Of a DNA stretch of 64,000 nt, positions 53,877-62,654 are shown piece after piece. The translations under genes were made by a program, and so were the position numbers. Origin of the DNA: Sphingobacterium sp. (GTDB lineage Bacteria; Bacteroidota; Bacteroidia; Sphingobacteriales; Sphingobacteriaceae). The notes beneath the pieces were generated by a model that worked only from the letters and a program-made list of their open reading frames with translations, had not been told where the DNA came from and searched no databases. The DNA is taken from the NCBI GenBank assembly GCA_031286695.1, contig JAITTY010000009.1, positions 186,001 through 250,000 on the forward strand, read 5' to 3'. Every line of letters starts with the position of its first letter. The first letter of the stretch is position 1.

Positions 53877-54000
53877 TTTGTTCGGTGCTTGTTCGGTACT
53901 TGTTCGGTGCTTCTTCGGTGTTTCTTCGGTTGGAAGCGAATAAATAGCGACTAAGCTCCGAAGAAAAAGCGATTATATTGCGACTAAATAGCGAAATTAA
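53877..54000. repeat. Two abutting 11-bp-period repeat arrays
   Basis: First array (53877-53931): five units of the type CTTGTTCGGTG. After 3 bp, a second array (53935-54000): six units of the type AGCGACTAAAT, more diverged, one of which (near 53956) contains CTCCGAAGAA, the reverse complement of the TTCTTCGG core of the first array. The 11-bp period is about one helical turn and cannot encode a repeated peptide. It lies in the 610-bp gap between pnp and rpsO; the rest of that gap outside the repeats, the pnp promoter and a hairpin at about 54041-54073 shows nothing clear. Confidence 0.6.
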
Positions 54001-54111
54001 AGTAGGGAAGAGCCGACACTATCCAGCCTCATGGCTCAAGCGCGTTCAGAACATAAAGCTCCCGTTCTGACGCGAAAAATCGGATAATATAGCAGACAAA
54101 ATAAGCACAAC

Positions 54112-54201
54112 AAAACCTTCATGACTTCGCAGATATCAACAGTAATGAAAATGAACTGAGAGTTCTCTCTGACCAATAACATCGGACACTTTCAAAAAAA
54201 A
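54112..54201. repeat. Dispersed intergenic repeat, copy 2
   Basis: Second copy of the ~95-bp element at 22771. It has a 4-bp deletion after AAAACCTTCA and several substitutions; the right arm of the first inverted repeat is decayed (TGAGAGTTCT). Again directly followed by the terminator of a minus-strand gene, here rpsO. Confidence 0.6.
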
Positions 54202-54228
54202 AAAGCCATCCAAAAATTGGATGGCTTT
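54202..54228 (-). terminator. Terminator of rpsO
   Basis: 11-bp stem AAAGCCATCCA / TGGATGGCTTT with a 5-nt loop; a long A run on its left gives the U tract for the minus strand. Confidence 0.88.
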
Positions 54229-54250
54229 CTTAACACCTTTGTGTAAAAGC

Positions 54251-54529
54251 TTATTTGATAATATCACGTAAACCTAGACCTTTAATGATCGCACGGTAAC
54301 GGTTGATATCTTTTTTGTAAAGATAAGCTAATAATGAACGACGTTTACCTACCAACATTTGTAGGGCACGTTGTGTACCGAAATCTTTTCTGTTTTTTTT
54401 CAAGTGCTCAGTTAAGTGAGCAATTCTCTTAGTGAATAAAGCAACTTGACCTTCAGTAGATCCTGTGTTTGTAGCTGATCCAGCAAATTCTGCGAAGATA
54501 TCAGCTTTGTACTCTTTACTTAAATACAT
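54251..54529 (-). CDS. rpsO: 30S ribosomal protein S15
   Basis: 92-aa primary 16S rRNA-binding protein of the small subunit platform. Typical S15 sequence: TGSTEGQVALFTKRIAHLTEHLK, given here as two parts TGSTEGQVALFTKRI and AHLTEHLK, then FGTQRALQMLVGKRRSLLAYL and RYRAIIKGLGLRD. Own promoter and terminator, so it is not joined to pnp in a single short operon as in many bacteria. Confidence 0.97.
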   Translation of the reverse strand: MYLSKEYKADIFAEFAGSATNTGSTEGQVALFTKRIAHLTEHLKKNRKDFGTQRALQMLVGKRRSLLAYLYKKDINRYRAIIKGLGLRDIIK

Positions 54530-54573
54530 TTCCTGAATAATATTAAAGCGTTAAAAATTTTATTAATTGGCTG

Positions 54574-54602
54574 CAAAGATAGCAAAAATCTTTGAGTGCC
54601 AA
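54574..54602 (-). promoter_or_regulatory. Promoter of rpsO
   Basis: On the minus strand: TTG ending at 54600, an 18-bp spacer, and a perfect -7 TATCTTTG at 54581-54574. Leader about 40 nt. Confidence 0.6.
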
Positions 54603-54633
54603 AATAATTTAACAAGCAAAGATCCAGTTGATG

Positions 54634-55845
54634 CTACACCTTTACATAAATTTTCTTCTTATCCAACCAATAGCAGATTACCCACATTAAAGTCAGGAAA
54701 CATAAGGAGTAAACAAAAGAACCTACTTCAGGTATCCCAGGGACTTTCGCACAAACGTATTTATAGAACCAGGCAAAAGCGTCGAGATATTTTTGTGTGC
54801 CGTCCTCTTTTAATCCATCAGGAATACGGAACAACCCTAGGAAGCGCGGCAGGATACCGCTCAATACAAAGATGAACAATGGATTTTTACCAAAAACATC
54901 AAAAAACTGTGTCAATTTATTTTTGACACCCTGCACTTCAATAAACCAGATCATACCGCCTATAGTCATTGTCGCCAAACCTGTTGTATAAAGCACATAA
55001 GAACTTGTCCAGATCTTTTTATTAATCGGGAAACCTAAAGCCCATATCCAAGCCAATACGACCAAAATAAATCCGGTCACAAACATTCCAGCCAATAATT
55101 TAAAATGGGGTTCATTAGACGCAGGCACCTTCGTCCACAACCAATCCACCTGACCTTGTTTTTTAATAAACACACCAACCAAATAGCCAAAAACCACCTG
55201 AACGATCGTTGGTAAGGTACTCATCAGGCCTTCAGGGTCAAAAGGTACCCCCTCACCTTTGTAAACATGCGGTAAACCTAAAATGGCAATATCATATTTT
55301 GTTCCGAACCAGCCTTCCAAGCTATAAGGATCTGCTCCTCCAGCTATTGCACATATTGCCCAATATAACAAGAGGATAACCGCCGAGATCCAGATAATGG
55401 TTTTCTCTTTAAAATAGTACGCTAAAATTGAAGCAAAGCAGTAAGCAACAGCGATGCGTTGGAGTACACCAAAAATCCGAATTCCTCGGCTCGGATCAGT
55501 TCCATCCACCCATTGTTTAAATACCAGCTCCGCACCATCCCATTTCACAAAAGGCCACCAATTAATGAAAAGCCCAATGGCAAAAATCAAGATCGTCCGT
55601 TTAATTACTTTCTGCCAGAATACGGCGGGACCAGCCTCTTGTAAACGAGGTATAACAAAGGACATGGCATTACCAACTGCGAAAAGAAAAAAAGGAAAAA
55701 CAAGGTCTGTAGGTGAGCATCCATGCCATGCTGCATGTTTTAGCGGTGCAAACATATGAGCCCATGTCCCCGGATTATTTACCATAATCATCAGTGCCAC
55801 AGTAGCCCCACGAAAGACATCCAAGGAGTAATAGCGTTGTTTCAT
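54634..55845 (-). CDS. HGSNAT/NagX-like membrane acyltransferase (DUF5009-type)
   Basis: 403-aa protein with about eleven helices. The N-terminal YYSLDVFRGATVALMIMVNN and the segment LKHAAWHGCSPTDLVFPFFL match the family that includes lysosomal heparan-alpha-glucosaminide N-acetyltransferase; the histidine in KHAAWHG aligns with its catalytic residue. Bacterial relatives called NagX occur in amino-sugar utilisation loci. It is divergent from susC with two palindromes between, so a role in handling an amino-sugar polymer is plausible (inference). Confidence 0.83.
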   Translation of the reverse strand: MKQRYYSLDVFRGATVALMIMVNNPGTWAHMFAPLKHAAWHGCSPTDLVFPFFLFAVGNAMSFVIPRLQEAGPAVFWQKVIKRTILIFAIGLFINWWPFVKWDGAELVFKQWVDGTDPSRGIRIFGVLQRIAVAYCFASILAYYFKEKTIIWISAVILLLYWAICAIAGGADPYSLEGWFGTKYDIAILGLPHVYKGEGVPFDPEGLMSTLPTIVQVVFGYLVGVFIKKQGQVDWLWTKVPASNEPHFKLLAGMFVTGFILVVLAWIWALGFPINKKIWTSSYVLYTTGLATMTIGGMIWFIEVQGVKNKLTQFFDVFGKNPLFIFVLSGILPRFLGLFRIPDGLKEDGTQKYLDAFAWFYKYVCAKVPGIPEVGSFVYSLCFLTLMWVICYWLDKKKIYVKV

Positions 55846-55947
55846 AATCAGATACTATAATTAAGAGGTAAATATAAGGTATTTGATATTCATTTTTATG
55901 CCTAATCCATAATTTAATGGCACAAACAGGAAACACAAGTGATAACA

Positions 55948-55962
55948 TTGTTACAATAACAA
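55948..55962. promoter_or_regulatory. Palindrome TTGTTA-N3-TAACAA
   Basis: Perfect 6-3-6 inverted repeat in the spacer between the acyltransferase and susC genes, 35 bp left of the ROK-type palindrome. Its form resembles Crp/Fnr-family sites, but the regulator is unknown. Confidence 0.4.
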
Positions 55963-55996
55963 ACGTTTGCATCGATTTAAGGGTTAAGAATCAACA

Positions 55997-56020
55997 ACTT
56001 TTTAAATATTTTTAAAAAGT
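55997..56020. promoter_or_regulatory. Putative ROK operator, site 1
   Basis: Perfect inverted repeat ACTTTTTAAA-TATT-TTTAAAAAGT immediately upstream of the susC -33 element. An identical pair of arms with the same 4-nt spacing lies before the ROK regulator gene (61365-61388). The rest of the 388-bp spacer (55846-56233) shows only the promoter, the second palindrome and a leader of about 175 nt. Confidence 0.6.
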
Positions 56021-56021
56021 A

Positions 56022-56052
56022 TTTGGAACTTAATTCTAAATATTTAATTTTA
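56022..56052 (+). promoter_or_regulatory. Promoter of the first susC
   Basis: TTTG at 56022-56025, a 19-bp spacer, and TAATTTTA at 56045-56052 (seven of eight). It begins 1 bp after the palindrome. Confidence 0.5.
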
Positions 56053-56233
56053 GCCAACAACTTTTATACTAACCATATTTTGTTGTTTAAATGAAAGCTT
56101 CAGAAATAATCGTCTGATCAGCAAAAAAAATTATTAACGAAAGTACCTTAGATTAACAGAAAAACTAGTTTAAATCCCAAGCAAGGATTTCACCTAGTAC
56201 TAAACAATTTTTATTAACCTTAAATAATAGAAA

Positions 56234-59200
56234 ATGAGTGTCTTTTACAAAAGAAGTGCAGGCTTAGCCCTATGCACGCTGTTTAGCGCAACCTCCCTCT
56301 ATGCCCAACAAACAGTATCGGGAAAAGTCTCGGACAAAATTGGCCCATTGACGGGAGCTACAGTAGCGATCAAGGGATCCATTGTCAAAACGCTTACCAA
56401 TGAACATGGATCATTTAAAATCGATGCCGAAAAAGGACAAACGATCCGAATTTCTATGATAGGCTACAAAACCCAAGAAATTGTTGTCGGCTCCTCCACC
56501 ACCCTCAAAATTGAATTAGAAAGTGATGAATCTTCTTTAGATGAAGTGGTTGTTACAGCCTTAGGAATCAAAAGAGATAAAAAATCTTTAGGTTATGCAA
56601 CCGCAACTATTTCTTCCGATGACCTTTTAAAAGCAGGAGCAACAGAAAATCCTTTTTTGGCGATGTACGGAAAAGCCGCGGGTGTTGGTATTAATATAGG
56701 TTCTGCAGGTCCAACAGGCGGTGTGAATATTCGCATCCGCGGTGCCGCGGGTCTAGAATCTGGCACAAACACACGCCCATTATTCGTCGTTGATGGTGTT
56801 CCGCTTTACGATGAAAGCACATCCATGGAATCAAGAGGATATGATCCTTTAAACTCTTTCGATATGGGGTCAGGCATCAACGATCTTAATGCAGAGGATA
56901 TCGAGTCCATTGAAATCTTAAAAGGTGCAAAAGCAACAGTTCTCTATGGAAGTCAGGCTCTGAACGGTGTTGTTTTAGTAACAACAAAGAGTGGCAGAAA
57001 AACACGTGGTTTAGGAATTCAACTCAATCAACAAATCAGTATTGACAAGCCTTTCACTTATATAGACTTTCAAAATGACTATGGATCAGGCGCTTCCACC
57101 AATGACATTCAATACGCAGATATAAACGGGAAGAAAATCAGAAAATTGCCATTAAGCCGATTTAGCTTCGGTCCGAAATTTGACAATTCAGACATTATGC
57201 TCTATGATAGCACGATGAGCACGTATCATGCTTACCCAGATAATTTTATTAATTTCTTCAAAACAGGTATCAACAACAGAACAAACATAGCGGTTTCAGG
57301 TGGTGGAGAAATAGGAAGTGCCCGTGCATCATATACCACGAATACCTACAACGATATCTTACCGGGTTTTAAGCAAAAACAAAACACATTCAGTTTCAAC
57401 GGTAATTTTATGCCTTCGAAATTTGCTAGCTTCGAGTTTGTCAATAATTTATACAGTGTTAACACAAGAAATAGAAGACCAAATATTCAGCAATGGGTTG
57501 CGACGGGTTTAAATAGAGATTATGACTATAACTGGATCAAGGGATTCTATCATGACGCACAAGGGTATAGAAAAGATCTAGAACCATATGGTTTAGCAGG
57601 TAGTTCTCCTGGCTTTTGGCCAAATGCGACCTCAAATATCTTATGGGAACAGAATGACAATTTAGACAAAGATAATAAGTTCCACTTGGTGAGTTCGATC
57701 AAAACAACATTGCAGTTCAGCTCTCATGTATCCTTTATCGGACAGGCTTCAATAGATTATACAAATACAGATATTGTCACAGAAAATAAAATAACAAGGA
57801 TGGTTCCCGATAGAATTGGTGGTGGATACAAATGGACCAAACGAAATACAACAGTCCAAAACTATCAAGGCTTAATGAAATATGAAAACAGTTTCAATAA
57901 AGACTGGAATGTTTTCGGATTTATAGGTGGCGCATACCAAAAGATAACAGATAATAACATGTATACCTCCACAGGTAATATGGGGCTATTATACCCAGAT
58001 TGGTATTCATTGAATAATGCAAATATCGCCAATTGGCCTACTTCTGGAGCTAGAGGCCAAGTTATGGGTAATGGAAGGGGTTCTGATGTTCTATACAGCG
58101 TATTAGGATCAGCAACCGTGGCCTTTAAAGAAAGTCATTATCTGGAATTACAAGCTAGAAATGACTGGAACTCAACGCTTCAATCACCAAACAATTCTTA
58201 TTTTTATCCAGGACTCTCCTATACATGGAATTTTTCAAATGATTTCCAAATACCGAAATTGCAGTATGGAAAGCTGAGAGTAGCATGGGCTAATGTTGGA
58301 GGAGGCCCCTCCACAGCAACTGGAGACCGTTATTTTGCTAACAATGTATTCAGTGTTGGACAGCTACCCTACTCTTACGGCCCAATTACTGTAACCCCTC
58401 CCTCAAGTCTTTTCTTAGAGATGATAAAGCCATTCCGGAAAAGAGAAATAGAAATTGGTTTCAATACACGATGGTTTCAAAACAGTAGATTAGAAATAGA
58501 CTACTCTTTTTATAACAACAATACATATGATCAAATAATTTCTCAACCCTTATCTTCATCAACAGGATATTCTTCTGCAAAGATCAACACTGGAAATCTG
58601 AGAAACTGGGGGCACGAAATATTTATCAAAGCAGCACCTATTGCAAATGAAAAGTTTAGATGGGACCTAACGTTTACAGCCGCAAATCAATTTTCGAAAG
58701 TAGTCGAGTTATACCCCGGAATAACACAAAAGTTCATCACAGGTAATGGTGGTTTTCAAGTTTGGGCAGAAGAAGGAAAAAGAATCGGTGAAATTAAAGC
58801 ATACGACTACAAACGAGACGATAGCGGAAATAGAATTGTAGGTCCAAATGGGCTCTATCAATTATCGGATGATGTTTCTTATATTGGAAAAAATGTCAAT
58901 CCTGATATCTTCGGTGGCTTTATGAATGATTTCTTTTTCAAGGGATTTAATTTCCACCTTGGATTGGATTACAAGTTTGGCGGATCCGTATTTTCGTATA
59001 CAAACAATTATTTAATGGGGACTGGTGTTATTAAACAAAGTTTACCAGGTCGCGATGAAGAACATGGTGGAGTTGCTTATTATATAGATAAAAATAACAA
59101 ATTTGTCCAAACACAACATAACGGAGCTGCTCCGTCAGATTCCAAAGATGGAATTATTTATCACGATGGTATAGTTCTGGACGGAGTAATGGAAGCTAAT

Positions 59201-59539
59201 GGCTCTTATGTAAAAAACACTCAAATTGTTAGTGCACCAACTTATTATGGCACATTCATAAACGACCTCGGTACATCATGGCCGCCAGATCGTTTATATA
59301 AAAACGACTACATTAAATTTAGAGAGATATCTGTTTCATACACTATTCCTCAACGATGGGCAAACAACCTAAAACTTCAAAAATTGACTTTAACAGCTGC
59401 GGCCAGAAATCTTGGATACCTCTACAAGACTATTCCAAATATCGATGCCGAAGCAGCTCTCGGCGCACAATCCTACATTGAAAATTCGTTCTATCCATCT
59501 ATTAGAACTTTCACATTTGGAGTTAATGTTAGTTTTTAA
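56234..59539 (+). CDS. SusC/RagA-family TonB-dependent transporter
   Basis: 1101-aa outer-membrane importer that works with a SusD lipoprotein to take up oligosaccharides or peptides. Signal peptide ends SLYAQQ; a carboxypeptidase-like beta domain (about 27-95, VSGKVSDKIGPLTGATVAI) precedes the DEVVVTALGIKR TonB-box region, the plug (GGVNIRIRGAAG, LFVVDGVPLYDES, ATVLYGSQALNGVVLVTT) and a 22-strand barrel ending TFGVNVSF. susD follows after 18 bp. The promoter with the ROK-type palindrome suggests repression or activation by the nearby ROK protein. Substrate not determinable. Confidence 0.94.
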   Translation: MSVFYKRSAGLALCTLFSATSLYAQQTVSGKVSDKIGPLTGATVAIKGSIVKTLTNEHGSFKIDAEKGQTIRISMIGYKTQEIVVGSSTTLKIELESDESSLDEVVVTALGIKRDKKSLGYATATISSDDLLKAGATENPFLAMYGKAAGVGINIGSAGPTGGVNIRIRGAAGLESGTNTRPLFVVDGVPLYDESTSMESRGYDPLNSFDMGSGINDLNAEDIESIEILKGAKATVLYGSQALNGVVLVTTKSGRKTRGLGIQLNQQISIDKPFTYIDFQNDYGSGASTNDIQYADINGKKIRKLPLSRFSFGPKFDNSDIMLYDSTMSTYHAYPDNFINFFKTGINNRTNIAVSGGGEIGSARASYTTNTYNDILPGFKQKQNTFSFNGNFMPSKFASFEFVNNLYSVNTRNRRPNIQQWVATGLNRDYDYNWIKGFYHDAQGYRKDLEPYGLAGSSPGFWPNATSNILWEQNDNLDKDNKFHLVSSIKTTLQFSSHVSFIGQASIDYTNTDIVTENKITRMVPDRIGGGYKWTKRNTTVQNYQGLMKYENSFNKDWNVFGFIGGAYQKITDNNMYTSTGNMGLLYPDWYSLNNANIANWPTSGARGQVMGNGRGSDVLYSVLGSATVAFKESHYLELQARNDWNSTLQSPNNSYFYPGLSYTWNFSNDFQIPKLQYGKLRVAWANVGGGPSTATGDRYFANNVFSVGQLPYSYGPITVTPPSSLFLEMIKPFRKREIEIGFNTRWFQNSRLEIDYSFYNNNTYDQIISQPLSSSTGYSSAKINTGNLRNWGHEIFIKAAPIANEKFRWDLTFTAANQFSKVVELYPGITQKFITGNGGFQVWAEEGKRIGEIKAYDYKRDDSGNRIVGPNGLYQLSDDVSYIGKNVNPDIFGGFMNDFFFKGFNFHLGLDYKFGGSVFSYTNNYLMGTGVIKQSLPGRDEEHGGVAYYIDKNNKFVQTQHNGAAPSDSKDGIIYHDGIVLDGVMEANGSYVKNTQIVSAPTYYGTFINDLGTSWPPDRLYKNDYIKFREISVSYTIPQRWANNLKLQKLTLTAAARNLGYLYKTIPNIDAEAALGAQSYIENSFYPSIRTFTFGVNVSF

Positions 59540-59557
59540 CCAATTAGACATTCAATC

Positions 59558-61312
59558 ATGAAAAAAATATCAATATTATTTGCCTCAGCCTGCCTCTTGT
59601 TTACAGGATGCAAAAAGACATTGGATAAAGAATTTACCAATCCTGAAATCTATGATAAGACAGGAAATCTTTTTAGTGGATTATTTACCTCAACACTATA
59701 CCAGTGGAAATTTTACGTTCAAGATTACGGTGAATGGTGGTGGGATATCGCTGGAACAGGCGCCATGGGCGTTTCAGGTTACACACAAGTGTCGCAGCGT
59801 TATATAACGGACCGTTACGCTTGGTTTGGACTTTATGATGACTTATCTGGTGTCAATGGATTTGGTAGTGAAAACCAACTATGGCAAAATAGGATGAAAG
59901 CGTTCTATGAACGTGCAAATGCATGGGCGGTTATTAAAGATAATCTAAATAATGTTTCGGGACAAGAGCTTGATGACAATCTTATCTATTATCATCTCGT
60001 GACTGTCGTCAAAGATTATGCTGCATTATTAACAGTGGACTTTTATAATTCTATTCCTTACTCGGAAGCATTCCGAGGTAAAGACCGGTTGTTTTTTCCA
60101 AAATATGACGATCCGAAAGAGATTTATATTAGTGTCTTGGATGATCTTAAAAAGATATCAGATGAGTTACCAACTGTTTATGGGAAAATGACTCCGGCTG
60201 CAATTTCCACATTTAAAAATCAAGATATAGCCTTTAGAGGAGATATCAATAAATGGCTTCAATATATCAATGCATTACGTCTTAAATACGCATTGAGAAT
60301 ATCCGGAGTGGATGACGCTACTGCAAAAAAACATATCAATGAAGCATTAGCAAAGAATAATTTACCGACTACCGACATGGTCTGGCAAATGCCTTATGAT
60401 TTAGACCCAAGAAATGGAGGTGAATGGGTCAGAGGTTTATTTGAAGGCTGGGCAGGAACTTTCATCCCCGATATTATCATGAAACGGATGAACTACGGAA
60501 CAACCAAGTATGAATTAGGGGTGGATGACCCAAGGCTTCCTATTATTGCTTTTCCAACAAAACATAGTGATTTTATCAACTCTACTGGTGATTACCGCGG
60601 AGTCAGCATGAACGCAGACGCACAAAAGCCAATTTACGACGGTGGAGAAAAATACTATACAGGGGGACCAAATGGAAATATAGATGATCATTTCAAGCAA
60701 AATTCTAAATCACTGTATAATTTTGCAAACATCACAATGAACAAGAAGTTTCCAGTTTACATGATGTCTCAAGCCGAAGTTGATCTGATCTTAGCTGAAA
60801 TCAGCTTAAAAAATTTAGGGAATACTGGCCATACTGCTGATGCTCATATTAAAAACGCAATTGCTAATTCAACCAATTTTTGGTACAATAGAAGCGCCGA
60901 AAGTGATTTTCAAAAGAGTCTGAGCATTTTACACCCTTCGAAGCCTGCACTTGCTGATATTACAAAATATGCTGACTTCGTTGCCGCCAAATATAATGCT
61001 AAAACAAATACAGACGATAAATTAGAAATTATAATGCAACAAAAGTATATTCATTTAAATATCATGTGTCCTTATGAATTGTGGACGGAAGTAAGGAGAA
61101 CACGTCATCCTAAATTGGAGCCAATGACTTTCAACGGAAAAATCATGAAACCTTTCCCTGAAAGATTAAGATATCCTACTGCTGAGCAACAAAACAATCC
61201 GGATAATTATAGCAAGGTCAAATCTGACGACAATTTCACAACACCTATCTTTTGGGTACCGCAAAATTTAAGAAATGTGAATCCTTACTGGAATAGTTCC
61301 AATTTCGAATAA
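59558..61312 (+). CDS. SusD/RagB-family nutrient-binding lipoprotein
   Basis: 584-aa outer-membrane lipoprotein lid for the adjacent SusC transporter. The signal has the lipobox LFTGC, with KKTLDKEF after it. It has the SusD-like_2 character: WQNRMKAFYERANAW, LLTVDFYNSIPYSEAF (typical of the TPR-like core), SQAEVDLILAEISLKN, and a C-terminal PYELWTEVRRTRHPKLE. Expressed with susC and followed by a terminator. Confidence 0.92.
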   Translation: MKKISILFASACLLFTGCKKTLDKEFTNPEIYDKTGNLFSGLFTSTLYQWKFYVQDYGEWWWDIAGTGAMGVSGYTQVSQRYITDRYAWFGLYDDLSGVNGFGSENQLWQNRMKAFYERANAWAVIKDNLNNVSGQELDDNLIYYHLVTVVKDYAALLTVDFYNSIPYSEAFRGKDRLFFPKYDDPKEIYISVLDDLKKISDELPTVYGKMTPAAISTFKNQDIAFRGDINKWLQYINALRLKYALRISGVDDATAKKHINEALAKNNLPTTDMVWQMPYDLDPRNGGEWVRGLFEGWAGTFIPDIIMKRMNYGTTKYELGVDDPRLPIIAFPTKHSDFINSTGDYRGVSMNADAQKPIYDGGEKYYTGGPNGNIDDHFKQNSKSLYNFANITMNKKFPVYMMSQAEVDLILAEISLKNLGNTGHTADAHIKNAIANSTNFWYNRSAESDFQKSLSILHPSKPALADITKYADFVAAKYNAKTNTDDKLEIIMQQKYIHLNIMCPYELWTEVRRTRHPKLEPMTFNGKIMKPFPERLRYPTAEQQNNPDNYSKVKSDDNFTTPIFWVPQNLRNVNPYWNSSNFE

Positions 61313-61336
61313 TAAGTAGTCTAACATCAATTAACG

Positions 61337-61362
61337 AAAGCCTAGATCAAATTCTAGGCTTT
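61337..61362 (+). terminator. Terminator of the susC-susD operon
   Basis: 10-bp stem AAAGCCTAGA / TCTAGGCTTT with a 6-nt loop and a T run; it ends 2 bp before the ROK operator. Confidence 0.85.
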
Positions 61363-61364
61363 TT

Positions 61365-61388
61365 ACTTTTTAAAGTATTTTAAAAAGT
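61365..61388. promoter_or_regulatory. Putative ROK operator, site 2
   Basis: Perfect inverted repeat ACTTTTTAAA-GTAT-TTTAAAAAGT, the same arms as site 1, followed in both sites by ATTT(T/G)GAACTTA-like sequence that includes the -33 element. Confidence 0.6.
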
Positions 61389-61390
61389 AT

Positions 61391-61422
61391 TTTGAACTTA
61401 TGATAAAAATACTTTATCTTTA
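61391..61422 (+). promoter_or_regulatory. Promoter of the ROK gene
   Basis: TTTG at 61391-61394, a 20-bp spacer, and TATCTTTA at 61415-61422 (seven of eight). Transcription would start near 61428, after the upstream ATG at 61400, so translation should begin at 61466. Confidence 0.52.
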
Positions 61423-61465
61423 TCATACAATTATAACCATTTCTGTCACTAGCCAATTTTACCAA

Positions 61466-62629
61466 ATGAAAGCTGACATACTAAGATTATTATACTATAA
61501 TGAGAGGCAATCGATTGCAGAAATCTCAAAACACCTATCTAAAAGCACACCTATTGTCACAAAAACAGTTAATGAGCTTGTTAAAGAAGGTCTAATCCTT
61601 GATAATGGTCTTGGAGAGTCTACAGGGGGGAGACGCGCATCTCAATATGGATTAAACAATACCCTTCCCTACTTAATCGCTAGCATAGCAATAGATCAAC
61701 GCTATAGTTCCTTTACGATTTCAGATCTAGCGCAAAATATTATTGCGCAGCAGAAAGATGTCGCTATCGATCTGAAAGAGCAAGATGCTGGTGAATTGAT
61801 TCTAAAGCATCTGGAAGACATTATAGCTACAAATCAAATAAAAACAGAACATATTATTGGAGTTGGTATCAGTATGCCTGGGTTCGTCAATCCTGAAGAA
61901 AAAATTAATGATTCGTACCCCAAAAACTCTTCACTCCATCACCTCTACAAACAAATTGAAGAAAAACTAAAAATTAATACCGTCATTGACAACGATTCGA
62001 GGTGTATCGCGTGGGCCGAAAAAGAATTTGGACATGGTGTTGATATTGCACATACACTGGTCATCAATCTCAACTGGGGTGTTGGTCTTGGGATCATCAT
62101 AAATGGTGAAATTTTTAAAGGAGCAACTGGTTTTGCCGGCGAATTCAGCCACATCCCACTTTCAGACAGAAATACCCTATGTTCCTGTGGCAAACGAGGC
62201 TGCTTGGAAGTTGAAGCCTCTTTAAATGCAGCCATACAAAATACAGAATCTGATATAGAAAATGGGGAATATTCCATCTACTCCACTTTCGCAAAAGCAG
62301 GTCAAAACAAATCTGATGCTTTAATTGAAGCGGCAAAACTTGGGGATCAAATTGCCATTAATAACCTCGGAAAAATCGGATACATGTTAGGCAAAGGGAT
62401 TTCAACATTATTGCATATCCTCAATCCGAATAAAATAATAATCAGTGGACGCGGTGCTGAAGTGGGAGATATCATAGCGCCTCAAATACAAGTTGCCATT
62501 AACGAATTCAGTATTCCAAAAATAGCGAAGATGACAGCCATTGAAATATCTTCACTTCACAAAGATGCGCAGCAAATGGGGACTGCGGCGCTGGTTGCGG
62601 ATCATCTGATCGAAAACATTATAAACTAA
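61466..62629 (+). CDS. ROK-family transcriptional regulator
   Basis: 387-aa sugar-responsive regulator of the NagC/XylR type. Winged helix at the N-terminus (MKADILRLLYYNERQSIAEI, then STPIVTKTVNELVKEG), and a ROK sugar-kinase-like domain with GVGISMPGFVNPEEK, NLNWGVGLGIIINGEIF, GATGFAGEFSHIPL and the zinc motif CSCGKRGCLE. The start at 61400 (22 residues longer) is possible but lies upstream of the predicted transcription start. It stands between a susCD operon and a second susC (25 bp downstream); an operator-like palindrome precedes both itself and the first susC. Confidence 0.87.
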   Translation: MKADILRLLYYNERQSIAEISKHLSKSTPIVTKTVNELVKEGLILDNGLGESTGGRRASQYGLNNTLPYLIASIAIDQRYSSFTISDLAQNIIAQQKDVAIDLKEQDAGELILKHLEDIIATNQIKTEHIIGVGISMPGFVNPEEKINDSYPKNSSLHHLYKQIEEKLKINTVIDNDSRCIAWAEKEFGHGVDIAHTLVINLNWGVGLGIIINGEIFKGATGFAGEFSHIPLSDRNTLCSCGKRGCLEVEASLNAAIQNTESDIENGEYSIYSTFAKAGQNKSDALIEAAKLGDQIAINNLGKIGYMLGKGISTLLHILNPNKIIISGRGAEVGDIIAPQIQVAINEFSIPKIAKMTAIEISSLHKDAQQMGTAALVADHLIENIIN

Positions 62630-62654
62630 ATCAATTTCATATAACACCTATTCT

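Noticed and set aside
53877..53931. Short CRISPR array
   Set aside because: Units are only 11 bp and abut without spacers, and no cas gene is present.
61400..61465. 22-residue N-terminal extension of the ROK regulator
   Set aside because: The extra residues lie upstream of the predicted transcription start and before the usual helix-turn-helix start, so ATG at 61466 is preferred.
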